Below, piece after piece: positions 14,898 through 22,495 of a stretch of 32,579 nt of DNA. Position numbers and translations under genes: made by a program. The DNA is taken from positions 31,249 through 63,827 of the forward strand of contig NZ_AOIS01000011.1 in NCBI RefSeq assembly GCF_000337495.1. Direction: 5' to 3'. The stretch's first letter is position 1; every line of letters starts with the position of its first letter. This DNA comes from Haloterrigena salina JCM 13891 (GTDB lineage Archaea; Halobacteriota; Halobacteria; Halobacteriales; Natrialbaceae). The notes under the pieces were generated by a model, which saw only the letters and a list, made by a program, of their open reading frames with translations, did not search any database and was not told where the DNA came from.

Positions 14898-15030
14898 GGG
14901 CGTGTTACTGCCGGCGGACGCATAACCGTTGGCCACGGCCACGTCGGGTTCCGGTTTCTGCCCGCTCGCGGTCTCGATTGCCGCCCTCGAACTGAGTGCA
15001 GCGGTTCGCTTGAGACGGCCTAAAAGCCAG

Positions 15031-15150
15031 TTAGAACTCTTCTCCAGTCGCTTCTTCGGCCGTTTCCTCGATCCCTTCCGAAACCGCTTCTTCTGCCCCG
15101 CCCGAGAGGTAGCCGTCGATCGCCTCCGTCAGTATCTCGAGTACACTCAT
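15031..15150 (-). CDS. 39-residue acidic small protein
   Basis: Reading complementary from ATG 15150 gives MSVLEILTEAIDGYLSGGAE, then EAVSEGIEETAEEATGEEF and a TAA stop. The codons have the strong G/C third-position bias of real genes here, while the surrounding DNA is noticeably more A/T-rich, which argues for coding. The protein is a single amphipathic helix followed by a Glu-rich tail, without Cys or membrane segment. AT-rich sequence just upstream (15155-15180) could hold the promoter. No family recognised. It lies between the aldo/keto reductase and tRNA-Phe, all on the minus strand. Confidence 0.55.
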   Translation of the reverse strand: MSVLEILTEAIDGYLSGGAEEAVSEGIEETAEEATGEEF

Positions 15151-15253
15151 AATTCACGGATTAAATTGATAGTACAATACTCTGTCGTGAGAGAGCTTCG
15201 CTCGCAGAACCTCAGTCTAGTTCAGAATCCGCTCGGCGTCGTTTCTACGTCTC

Positions 15254-15266
15254 CTCACTTCGTTCG
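15254..15266 (-). repeat. Shared tRNA-trailer motif after tRNA-Phe
   Basis: On the minus strand the exact 13-mer CGAACGAAGTGAG begins 13 bases past the 3' end of tRNA-Phe. The same 13-mer lies downstream of tRNA-His (10047-10059) and, on the minus strand, between the two repeat copies downstream of tRNA-Val (17507-17519). In every case it is on the tRNA-sense strand. Confidence 0.7.
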
Positions 15267-15279
15267 TCGCTGTAGAATA

Positions 15280-15353
15280 TGCCGCCTCCCGGATTTGAAC
15301 CGGGGACAGCTCGATCTTCAGTCGAGTGCTCTCCCAGTCTGAGCTAAGGCGGC
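15280..15353 (-). tRNA. tRNA-Phe (anticodon GAA)
   Basis: The complementary strand folds with acceptor GCCGCCT/AGGCGGC and discriminator A, anticodon stem CTCGA/TCGAG around loop CTGAAGA, and T arm CCCGG-TTCAAAT-CCGGG. No intron and no encoded CCA. A TATA-like GTATAAAAAA (15375-15384 on the plus strand) lies about 27 bases upstream of the tRNA start. Confidence 0.95.
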
Positions 15354-15575
15354 GCACCTCTATCTCTGTCGATCGTATAAAAAAGGATTTCGAATCAGAG
15401 CCGGTATGACAGCCGCCTACACGAGTATCATTTCGTTTGTGATAGGTGGGGTTAGGAAAACACATCGAAAAGTAACGCGGAGAATACGCTCGAGTTTATC
15501 AGTCATTGATTCGTGTGTGTTGGATTTTTAGATATTCAAGACACCCTTTTCCGGGCCGGCGAGTAATATCGTGTT

Positions 15576-16022
15576 ATGGAGGCACTTACCTCGAGTCAGG
15601 AGGGACGACAACTCTCGGCAGATACCATCCTCGAACTGCTCGCGAACCGGCGACGGCGGTACCTCCTCTACGCACTCCGCGGGCAGGAAGATCCGATCGA
15701 ACTCTCGACGCTGGCCGAACAGGTCGCCGGCTGGGAACACGACGTACCCCCGGACGAAGTCGCCAAGAACGAGTACAAGAGCGTCTACGTCTCCTCCGTC
15801 CAGTGTCACGTCCCGAAACTGGCCGACGCGGGCGTCGTCGACCACGACGAGGACAACCACACGGTCGTCCTCGGGGACAACTTCGACCAGCTCGAGCCGT
15901 ACCTCCGCGTCGTCGTCAAGGACGAACCGGAGAATTCGACACTCCACGCCGCGCTCGAACGCGAGTCCGGCGACGGCCTCCTGGGACGCGTTCGGGAGAA
16001 CGTCGCCCGACTCAAGCAGTAG
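15576..16022 (+). CDS. DUF7344-type helix-turn-helix protein
   Basis: A 148-aa regulator-like protein. Residues 17-100 form the haloarchaeal winged helix: SADTILELLANRRRRYLLYA, PIELSTLAEQVAGWEHD, SVYVSSVQCHVPKLADAGVV, then DHDEDNHTVVLG as the wing. This is the DUF7344 arrangement (LLxNxRRRxLLYxL, then a HVPKLxxAGVV wing). Many copies exist in each haloarchaeal genome, mostly uncharacterised, and they are presumed transcription factors. The C-terminal 45 residues are charged and less conserved. It stands alone at the left edge of a gene-poor region, so its targets cannot be guessed from context. Confidence 0.82.
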   Translation: MEALTSSQEGRQLSADTILELLANRRRRYLLYALRGQEDPIELSTLAEQVAGWEHDVPPDEVAKNEYKSVYVSSVQCHVPKLADAGVVDHDEDNHTVVLGDNFDQLEPYLRVVVKDEPENSTLHAALERESGDGLLGRVRENVARLKQ

Positions 16023-16608
16023 CTCGATTCGAACCGCCGCCCGAACCGACGACGGCGAACCGTGTCGCTCGAGGCACAGTGACTGTTTTCTCGCGGGACG
16101 ATTCGGTTTGAACGACTCGCGACAATCAGTGAGCAGGGACGTGACGACGCTACCAGCGCGTCGGAGCGATTCCAGCTCCGCAAAATCGGTTTCGAGAGAG
16201 ATATCCTTACATTACCGACGGGGGACTGTCTTAACAAACGAGTGTCCATAATACGTCATTGGAAACCAGTTCCTGGCGTCTCGTGGTAGAGAACGGAGCG
16301 GTTCGAGCGACGCGTCGAATCCGAACGGCAGCCACAGCGAGCGGCCCAAATCGGGTTGGCGAAATAGACAGTCACCTGACTGTTTCACTGACTGCAACGA
16401 GCCATCTACCCGCCGAGACGAGTAGTGTATCGAATGCAAGAGCGTCATCGGTACTGGAATGGACACCGTCTCGAGAGGAAGTACAGGATGCGCTCATAAG
16501 ATCCCCGATAGATGAATCGACCGTCCAGCGTGCGGCGTCCGGAGCGCGTCAAATCCGTGGTGGCGAGTCGCTGCCGGCGACCGAGATCGAACGCTCGACC
16601 CCCGACTC

Positions 16609-16776
16609 GAGGAGATTACGATCAGGATCGGCCGGGACGGCGCGCTGTTGCACGCCGTCCGGGACGGTCACCGGCTGGTCATCGCCAAACTGCTCGGTAT
16701 CGAGGCGATTCCGGTCCTCGTCCGCCGGCGACACGCGCGGTGGCAATCGACTCGCGAGGATCTCTCGACCGCGATG
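16609..16776 (+). pseudogene. Fragment resembling a haloarchaeal ParB-like nuclease-domain protein
   Basis: One frame reads ITIRIGRDGALLHAVRDGHR, then LVIAKLLGIEAIPVLVRRRH and ARWQ. This matches the core of a haloarchaeal ParB N-terminal-like family, normally DGxLLFVDGRHRLAIAKLLGxxxIPVxVxVRHxxWQ. The conserved GRHRLAIA is altered to DGHRLVIA. Upstream, the same frame reaches a stop at 16513 without the usual 150-200 residue N-terminal part, and downstream it dissolves into Arg-rich reading. It is therefore a relic, not a working gene. Full-length relatives often sit near cell-surface glycosylation genes; none is here. Confidence 0.45.
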
Positions 16777-17045
16777 CCTGCGTTCGTTCGAACCGTCGGT
16801 CGACGGGAGCGCGATGCCGGCATCGAACGAGTGAGGCTGGGGTGTAACAGTGGCCCGACGAATCCGCCTTCGGGAGCGCACAATGAGGCCGTGGGAACTC
16901 CCCAACGGCCGGTGACGGGCCGTAATGCGGTCGCTACCGACTCGCCACGCGGTCGATACCACGAGCAACGGTCCGGTATCGCTCGAGTACCGCGCGGAGG
17001 GGAACGCGTAACTATCCGTCCCGAACGTGTCTCCTCGGACAGCGT

Positions 17046-17222
17046 ATGCTCGAGTCTCGAGACGAAGACGCGTTCCGACCGGCGCCCGCCGAAGCGGAGT
17101 GGGAACCTGAGTCGATGTCCGGCGTCGTCGGCGTCCGAATCGCGACCAGCGAGGAGGACGGACCGTCGTCCTCGGAGTGGCTCTGGTCCTCGCAGTGGCT
17201 GGACCTCGTGGCCAAACGCTGA
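17046..17222 (+). CDS. Possible 58-aa small protein or coding remnant
   Basis: From ATG 17046 the frame gives MLESRDEDAFRPAPAEAEWE, then PESMSGVVGVRIATSEEDGP and SSSEWLWSSQWLDLVAKR. The composition (acidic, with normal hydrophobic content and four Trp) and strong G/C in third positions are those of a haloarchaeal protein, unlike the Arg-rich shadows around it. No domain is recognised. The frame is open upstream of the ATG, so it could also be the 3' remnant of a longer lost gene in this decaying region. Confidence 0.35.
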   Translation: MLESRDEDAFRPAPAEAEWEPESMSGVVGVRIATSEEDGPSSSEWLWSSQWLDLVAKR

Positions 17223-17470
17223 CCCGTTCGTCGTCGAGCGGTCTTCGTCCGGTTCGGCGTCGGCTCGGTCGGATTCGGCAGGTCCGAATGATCGCCGACG
17301 GTCCCGTTCCGAGCGCAGCGTTTCCGGACGGTCGTCCGCGGTCGGTGGCGAGCGAGAATGGATGGCCCGGGAGTGCACTCTCGTCGCGAGGCTTGGCGGT
17401 GCGCTGGCTCGTACGCTTGAAGAGAGATCGACTCGAGTGCGTTCGAGAGAGACTGGCTCGAGTCGAAGCG

Positions 17471-17609
17471 GGGCTCGGGCGGGTTCGAACAACGCGAAGA
17501 CGGTCGCTCACTTCGTTCGCGCTACGTCTTCTCTCGTTCGAAAGCCCTCGCATACATTCCTGTGACTCACTTTCGTTCGTCTCAGAAATGGGCTCGGGCG
17601 GGTTCGAAC
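17471..17609 (-). repeat. tRNA-Val 3'-end direct repeat with internal hairpin
   Basis: The 20 bases at 17590-17609 (3' acceptor and part of the T arm of tRNA-Val) recur exactly at 17471-17490, 119 bases downstream in tRNA sense. Between them is an inverted pair GAAGACG/CGTCTTC (near 17496 and 17525) enclosing the 13-mer CGAACGAAGTGAG (minus strand, 17507-17519). A one-base variant of the 13-mer (17566-17579) lies right after the tRNA. The arrangement parallels that after tRNA-His and tRNA-Met. Confidence 0.8.
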
Positions 17610-17662
17610 CACCGACCTCGGCCTTGTAAAGGCCGCGTCATGACCAGCTAGACCACGAGCCC
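17589..17662 (-). tRNA. tRNA-Val (anticodon TAC)
   Basis: The complementary strand folds with acceptor GGGCTCG/CGAGCCC and discriminator A, anticodon stem CGGCC/GGCCG around loop TTTACAA, and T arm GGCGGGTT-type sequence with GTTCGAAC. No intron and no encoded CCA. A TATA-like AAGGTTATTC on the minus strand lies about 28 bases upstream; it overlaps the divergent promoter of the DUF192 gene. Confidence 0.94.
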
Positions 17663-17723
17663 GCATCCGAACCAAATCACCCCGTCCGAATAACCTTTAC
17701 TTTCTCGCGCTCGAGGATCGATC

Positions 17724-18218
17724 ATGGCCCTCGAACGCGTCCAGAAGGCCCTCCTGGCGGTTGCAGCTGTCGGCGTGATCGCCATGCTCGTTCTTCAGAT
17801 GGGGCTGGTCACGCCGCCGTGGACCGAAGACGAGGGCACCGTCCGCGTCGTCGACGGCGACACCGGCGCGGGGCTCGCGACCGTCGACGTCGAGGTCGCG
17901 GACACGCCGAACGAACGCTACACCGGGTTGAGTGATCACGAGTCGCTCGCGGACGGCGAGGGGATGCTGTTCGTCCACGGCGACGAGGACGAACGAACCT
18001 ACGTGATGCGGGAGATGGACTTCGACATCGACATCGTCTTCGTCGGCGCCGACGGCGAGATCACGGCGATCGAGCACGCCCGCGCGCCCGAAGCCGGCGA
18101 GGACGGCGAGAATCTCGAGTACTCCGGCGAGGCGAAGTGGGTTCTCGAGGTGCCCCGCGGCTACGCTACCGAGACCGGAATGGAACCCGGCGACGAGATC
18201 GAAATCGAGTACGAGTGA
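17724..18218 (+). CDS. DUF192 family membrane-anchored protein
   Basis: A 164-aa protein. Residues 8-28 (KALLAVAAVGVIAMLVLQMG) are an N-terminal signal-anchor helix, so the rest faces the cell exterior. Residues 40-163 form the DUF192 domain: VEVADTPNERYTGLSDHESL (usually ERxxGLMxR), GMLFVHGDEDERTYVMREMD, FDIDIVFVGADGEI, then AKWVLEVPRGYATETGMEPG. The fold is known from structures but its activity is not. TTTACTTT near 17697-17704 is a TATA-like box about 25 bases upstream, shared in a divergent region with the tRNA-Val promoter. Confidence 0.88.
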   Translation: MALERVQKALLAVAAVGVIAMLVLQMGLVTPPWTEDEGTVRVVDGDTGAGLATVDVEVADTPNERYTGLSDHESLADGEGMLFVHGDEDERTYVMREMDFDIDIVFVGADGEITAIEHARAPEAGEDGENLEYSGEAKWVLEVPRGYATETGMEPGDEIEIEYE

Positions 18219-18296
18219 GACGCCGGTCGATCCCCGCAGACCACCGTTTCGATTCGTAGCAAACCCTTATTGGCGGCCGACCCGGACTCGAGAACA

Positions 18297-20249
18297 ATGA
18301 GCGGGAGTGGCGTCGACTGGGAGGAGGACGACCCGTTCGAGGAACAACGCGAGGAGATCGAGAACCCGATGAAGCGGCTGTTCCTCGAGTACGGGCGCAA
18401 CTACGCGTTTCAGGCGGTCGTCGGCGTCTTCGCGAGCACCTTCGCCCGGATTCTGGATCTGCTGCCGCCGATCATGCTGGCGGTCGCGCTCGACGCCGTC
18501 TTCCGCGGTGAGGCCGGCTACGCCGAGTCCCTCCCCTTCGGCGGCGACCTTGTTGCCCCGTACGTCCCCGCGACCCAGGAGGGGCAGTTCTACCTGACCG
18601 TCGGCGTCATCGCCGCCGCCTTCTTCCTCGGCGCGGCGTTTCACTGGCTTCGCAACTGGGGCTTCAACGCCTTCGCCCAGAACATCCAACACGACATCCG
18701 GACCGACACCTACGACAAGATGCAGCGGCTGAACATGGACTTCTTCGCGGACAAGCAGACCGGGGAGATGATGTCCATCCTCTCGAACGACGTCAACCGC
18801 CTCGAGCGATTCCTCAACGACGGGATGAACTCCCTGTTTCGGATGGCGGTAATGATCGTCGGAATCGGCGTGATCCTCTTCGCCTACAACTGGCAACTCG
18901 CGCTGGTTGCTCTGCTTCCGGTGCCGCTGATCGCCGGCTTCACCTACCTGTTCGTCAAGATCATCCAGCCCAAGTACGCCGCCGTCCGGTCGACCGTCGG
19001 CAAGGTCAACTCGCGACTCGAGAACAACCTCGGCGGGATCCAGGTAATCAAGTCGAGTACCACCGAAGACTACGAGTCCGAGCGCGTCGAGGACGTCTCG
19101 CAGGATTACTTCGACGCCAACTGGGACGCCATCGAGACGCGCATCAAGTTCTTCCCGGGACTGCGCGTCCTCGCCGGCATCGGCTTCGTCGTCACCTTCC
19201 TCGTCGGCGGTCTGTGGGTCTTTCAGGGCCCGCCCGGCTCCTTCACCGGCACCCTGACCGAGGGTGAGTTCGTCGTCTTCATCCTCTACACGCAGCGCTT
19301 CATCTGGCCGATGGCCCAGTTCGGGCAGATCATCAATATGTACCAGCGCGCCAGGGCCTCTTCGGCGCGGATGTTCGGCCTCATGGACGAACCGAGCCGC
19401 GTCGCGGAGAACCCGAACGCGACCGACCTCGAGGTGACGGAGGGCCGCGTCTCGTACGACGACGTCACGTTCGGTTACGACGACGAGGAGACCATCGTCG
19501 AGGACGTCGACTTCACCGTCGCCGGCGGCGAGACGCTGGCCCTCGTGGGGCCGACGGGTGCGGGAAAATCGACCGTCCTCAAACTCCTCTTACGGATGTA
19601 CGACGTCGACGAGGGGGCGATCACCGTCGACGGTCAAGATGTCCGAAACGTTACCCTCGAGAGCCTGCGCGAGTCGATCGGCTACGTCAGCCAGGACACG
19701 TTCCTCTTCTACGGCACCGTCGAGGAGAACATCACGTACGGCACGTTCGGCGCCGACCGCGAGGACGTGATCGAGGCCGCGAAGATGGCCGAGGCCCACG
19801 AGTTCATTGAAAATCTCCCCGACGGCTACGACACCGAGGTCGGCGAGCGCGGCGTGAAACTCTCGGGCGGCCAGCGCCAGCGCATCTCCATCGCGCGGGC
19901 GATCCTCAAGGACCCCGAGATCCTCGTCCTGGACGAGGCGACCAGCGACGTCGACACCGAGACGGAGATGCTCATCCAGCGCTCAATCGACGAGCTCGCG
20001 GCGGACCGGACCACGTTCGCCATCGCCCACCGCCTCTCGACGATCAAGGACGCCGATCAGATCCTCGTCCTCGAGGGCGGCGAGATCGTCGAACGCGGCG
20101 GACACGAGGCACTGCTCGAGAACGGCGGGCTCTACTCGCACCTCTGGGGCGTCCAGGCCGGCGAGATCGACGAACTGCCACAGGAGTTCATCGAGCGCGC
20201 CCAGCGCCGGCAGGCCCGAACGGACGTGAGTACCGACGACGACGATTGA
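18297..20249 (+). CDS. ABC exporter: fused permease and ATPase
   Basis: A 650-aa half-transporter of the type-I exporter (MsbA/LmrA-like) class. Residues 1-45 are an acidic cytoplasmic lead. Residues 45-365 hold six membrane helices, with SILSNDVNRLERFLNDGMNS and the GGIQVIKSSTTEDYESE loop typical of the family. The ATPase (about 385-620) has Walker A GPTGAGKST (418-426), Q-loop GYVSQDTFLF, signature LSGGQ (522-526), Walker B ILVLDE (542-547) and switch His578 in AIAHRLST. All catalytic residues are intact, so it should work as a homodimer exporting a hydrophobic or lipid-like compound. The frame opens at TTG 18270, but ATG 18297 has a TATA-like CCTTATTG about 29 bases upstream. Substrate unknown. 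Confidence 0.93.
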   Translation: MSGSGVDWEEDDPFEEQREEIENPMKRLFLEYGRNYAFQAVVGVFASTFARILDLLPPIMLAVALDAVFRGEAGYAESLPFGGDLVAPYVPATQEGQFYLTVGVIAAAFFLGAAFHWLRNWGFNAFAQNIQHDIRTDTYDKMQRLNMDFFADKQTGEMMSILSNDVNRLERFLNDGMNSLFRMAVMIVGIGVILFAYNWQLALVALLPVPLIAGFTYLFVKIIQPKYAAVRSTVGKVNSRLENNLGGIQVIKSSTTEDYESERVEDVSQDYFDANWDAIETRIKFFPGLRVLAGIGFVVTFLVGGLWVFQGPPGSFTGTLTEGEFVVFILYTQRFIWPMAQFGQIINMYQRARASSARMFGLMDEPSRVAENPNATDLEVTEGRVSYDDVTFGYDDEETIVEDVDFTVAGGETLALVGPTGAGKSTVLKLLLRMYDVDEGAITVDGQDVRNVTLESLRESIGYVSQDTFLFYGTVEENITYGTFGADREDVIEAAKMAEAHEFIENLPDGYDTEVGERGVKLSGGQRQRISIARAILKDPEILVLDEATSDVDTETEMLIQRSIDELAADRTTFAIAHRLSTIKDADQILVLEGGEIVERGGHEALLENGGLYSHLWGVQAGEIDELPQEFIERAQRRQARTDVSTDDDD

Positions 20250-20487
20250 TCAGCTCGAGGCGATTTCGCTCTCCGGCCGGCGGCGCACCGGCGCAAGGGT
20301 AGGCGTCTACGTCCTCGCCTCCGATACCGCCGAAACGTCCGACGCGCCGCTCGAGGCGACCATCGAAACAGTCGCCACCGGCAGAAGTGGCTCGTTCGCT
20401 CGCACGCTGTTCACTCTCCGCTGAAAAGTACTGGCGATACCTCCACCTCGTCTCGGTCTCGAACGACCGGTTCCGCTTCGGACGCGC

Positions 20488-20832
20488 TCAGAACGACTCC
20501 TGTCCTTCCTGATTGTCCTGGTCCGGCGCACCTTCGTCCTGTCGCTGTTCGCCTGACGCGGGCGGGGTGCGGTCGCTGTAGTTCTTCCGTCCGATCGCCT
20601 CGTCGCCGACCATGTTCATGATCGCCGTCTCGACGTCGCCGTAGTCCTGGTACTCCTCTTGGTTGAGCGGCCCGATGAGTTCCTCGAGGGTCGTCGTGTT
20701 CCCCTCCATCTCGATCTCCTCGTCGCCGTAGCGCTCCATCAGTTCGTCCTCGCTCAGCGGGTAGTCCGCGGACTCGAGGTCGTCGCCCAACTCGCCGAGG
20801 TCGACGCCGAGCTGTCGGTCGTCGTTGGTCAT
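20488..20832 (-). CDS. DUF5789-like acidic haloarchaeal protein
   Basis: A 114-aa soluble acidic protein: DLGELGDDLESADYPLSEDE, LMERYGDEEIEMEGNTTTLE, then ELIGPLNQEEYQDYGDVETA and IMNMVGDEAIGRKNYSDRTP. This pattern of YPLSxxEL, a DEEIE turn, and MVGDEAIGRKxYSDR near the end matches the haloarchaeal family DUF5789. The last 22 residues (Gln/Asp/Glu-rich) look disordered. ATG 20832 is preferred over an upstream in-frame codon at 20841. No function is known. It is divergent from the creatininase-family gene. Confidence 0.78.
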   Translation of the reverse strand: MTNDDRQLGVDLGELGDDLESADYPLSEDELMERYGDEEIEMEGNTTTLEELIGPLNQEEYQDYGDVETAIMNMVGDEAIGRKNYSDRTPPASGEQRQDEGAPDQDNQEGQESF

Positions 20833-20987
20833 GGACGGCAATTACTCGCACCGCCGGAAACCGGTTGGCCCTGCGTTCGCCACCGGAACCGACGGCGGAG
20901 CGGCGCGCCGAGGACGCCCGCGCCGACGATACGACGGGAACCGACGGTTCCGAGAGTTTCATGTCCGCTCCGCGGGAGTGCTCGCGC

Positions 20988-21728
20988 ATGGACCTACGCA
21001 ACGCGACGTGGACGGACGTCCGCGACTGTGAGACGGAGCTGGCGGTCGTCCCCGTCGGCAGCACGGAACAGCACGGCCCCCACGCCCCCCTCGGGACGGA
21101 CGTCGTCGCCGCGGAGGCGGTCGCCGACGCCGGCATAGAGCGCGTCGACCGCGAGGTCGTCCGCGCGCCGGCGATCCCGGTCGGTATCGCCGAAGAACAC
21201 CGGCAGTTCCCGGGTACGATGTGGGTTTCCGAGGACACCTTTCGGGACTACGTCCGCGAAGCCGTCGAGAGCCTCGCCCACCACGGCTTCGATCGGGTCG
21301 TCATCGCCAACGGCCACGGCGGCAACGTCGACGCCCTGCGGGAGGTCGGCGGCCAGATCACCCGCGACGGCGACGCCTACGCCGTTCCCTTCACCTGGTT
21401 CGAGGCCGTCGGCGAGCACTCCGCCGAGATGGGACACGGGGGCCCGCTCGAGACCGCCCTGCTGCGCCACTGCGAGCCCGACCTCGTCCGGGAGGAACGG
21501 ATCGAGGAGGCCCGAGACGGGCGCGCCGAGAGCTGGGGCGACTGGCTGAGCTATACGAATCTGGCCTACGATGCGGCGGAGTTCACCGAAAACGGCGTCG
21601 TCGGCGATCCCGCGGACGGGGATCGGCAACGCGGCGAAGAACTGCTCGAACTGGCGGGGGACGCGTTAGCGCGACTGCTCGAGGCCGTCGCCGAGCGAGG
21701 CGTCTCGCGACCCGAGCGCCGGGAGTAG
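20988..21728 (+). CDS. Creatininase-family amidohydrolase (possibly ArfB-like)
   Basis: A 246-aa metal-dependent amidohydrolase. The metal site of the creatininase fold is visible: Glu27 and His29 in VGSTEQHGPH, Asp38 in GTDVVAAE, His110 in VIANGHGGN, and Glu155 in HGGPLETALL. Family members hydrolyse cyclic or linear amides. In archaea one group (ArfB) removes the formyl group from the pyrimidine intermediate of riboflavin and F420 synthesis, and MftE-like members process peptides. An ArfB-type role is plausible because a pterin gene (MptD-like) lies 0.8 kb away, but sequence alone does not settle it. ATG 20961 is also in frame; ATG 20988 is closer to the usual start. Confidence 0.85.
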   Translation: MDLRNATWTDVRDCETELAVVPVGSTEQHGPHAPLGTDVVAAEAVADAGIERVDREVVRAPAIPVGIAEEHRQFPGTMWVSEDTFRDYVREAVESLAHHGFDRVVIANGHGGNVDALREVGGQITRDGDAYAVPFTWFEAVGEHSAEMGHGGPLETALLRHCEPDLVREERIEEARDGRAESWGDWLSYTNLAYDAAEFTENGVVGDPADGDRQRGEELLELAGDALARLLEAVAERGVSRPERRE

Positions 21729-21782
21729 CGGCATCACGGGGCGACGTGGGGCGACGCGAGTCACTCTCGAGTGGCTGCGTCG

Positions 21783-22298
21783 TTACTCTTCGTCTTCGTC
21801 AGACTCGTCTTCGTCAGCGTCGGCGTCGGCTTCCGCCTCCTCTTCCTCGTCTTCTTCCGCGGCGTCCTCTTCTTCGGCTTCGTCGTCGGTGTCCGCATCG
21901 GTGTCGGGACCGGCGTCCTCGAGGGTCCCTCGGAGCGCGGGAATCGTCGACGTGAGTTCACCGACCTGCTCGCCGGCCTCGGCGATGTCCGCGATGGCGT
22001 CCTCGAGATTGCCGATTTCTTCCTCGAGGTCGTCGGCGTCCTCGAAGGCGTCGGCGCGCTGGCCCATCGTGAACCACTTCTTCGCGTCTCGGAGGTGCTC
22101 CTCGGCGTCGCCGGCGTTCAGCGCGGAGTTGAGTCCGTTGAGCACGCCGAGGACGTTGTCGGCGTCGGTCTCCCAGACGTCGTCGGAATCGGGCAGCGCG
22201 GCCCAGCCGTCCTCGAGCGAGGATTCGACGTCTGCGCGCATCTCGTTGGCGGCCTCGCCGAACAGTTCCTCGTCGTCGCCGAATGTCGCTTGGCTCAT
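21783..22298 (-). CDS. DUF5790-like protein with acidic tail
   Basis: A 171-aa protein of two parts. Residues 1-120 are a conserved helical domain: DDELFGEAAN-type start, DVESSLEDGWAALPDSDDVW, ADNVLGVLNGLNSALNAGDA, then EEHLRDAKKWFTMGQRADAF. I recognise this as haloarchaeal DUF5790. Residues 128-171 are almost only Asp, Glu and Ala (DAAEEDEEEEAEADADADED), a low-complexity acidic tail with repeated GAC/GAG/GCC codons. A TTTTAAC promoter element lies 27 bases upstream of ATG 22298. Function unknown; the tail is probably disordered. Confidence 0.8.
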   Translation of the reverse strand: MSQATFGDDEELFGEAANEMRADVESSLEDGWAALPDSDDVWETDADNVLGVLNGLNSALNAGDAEEHLRDAKKWFTMGQRADAFEDADDLEEEIGNLEDAIADIAEAGEQVGELTSTIPALRGTLEDAGPDTDADTDDEAEEEDAAEEDEEEEAEADADADEDESDEDEE

Positions 22299-22319
22299 AG
22301 CTCACTCTTCACGGGGGCC

Positions 22320-22328
22320 GGGGTTAAA
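22320..22328 (-). promoter_or_regulatory. TATA box for the DUF5790-like gene
   Basis: The minus strand reads CCTTTTAACCCCGG, with the TTTTAA core centred about 27 bases upstream of ATG 22298, consistent with a leaderless transcript. Confidence 0.55.
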
Positions 22329-22495
22329 AGGTCGCCCGAAAGTGAAAGTGAAAACCGACTCGAGCGAGTCGATATCGACCGAACGGCGACGAGATTTCGA
22401 AAGGGAGATTACTCGAACCCATGGCGGAACGAGAATGAGAATACGTGTTCGAGCAAATCGACTCCCGATTGTATCCGCCTACCCGCGCTCCGCAA

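Larger units (their letters stand above)
16023..17588. other. Gene-poor region of about 1.5 kb
   Basis: No intact conserved gene was recognised here. Long open frames exist on both strands but read as Arg/Ser/Pro-rich shadow sequence with poor codon use. Two islands look more coding-like and are listed separately: a ParB-like fragment (16609-16776) and a 58-codon frame (17046-17222). The first 600 bases are more A/T-rich (for example CCTTACATTACC near 16208). The region ends in the repeat cluster beside tRNA-Val, a usual place for insertion and decay of accessory DNA. Confidence 0.5.

Noticed and set aside
14929-15342. Plus-strand 137-codon frame across 14929-15342
   Set aside because: It runs antisense through tRNA-Phe and the 39-aa gene, and its composition is not haloarchaeal (basic, Arg/Phe/Leu-rich).
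16648-17565. Intact 305-codon gene for the ParB-like fragment
   Set aside because: Only the first 40-50 codons resemble the family; the rest is Arg/Ser-rich reading without domain, and it runs into the tRNA-Val repeat region.
21783-21930. Minisatellite in the DUF5790 acidic tail
   Set aside because: The GAC/GAG/GCC run is codon-level low complexity for an Asp/Glu/Ala tail without a fixed repeat unit.
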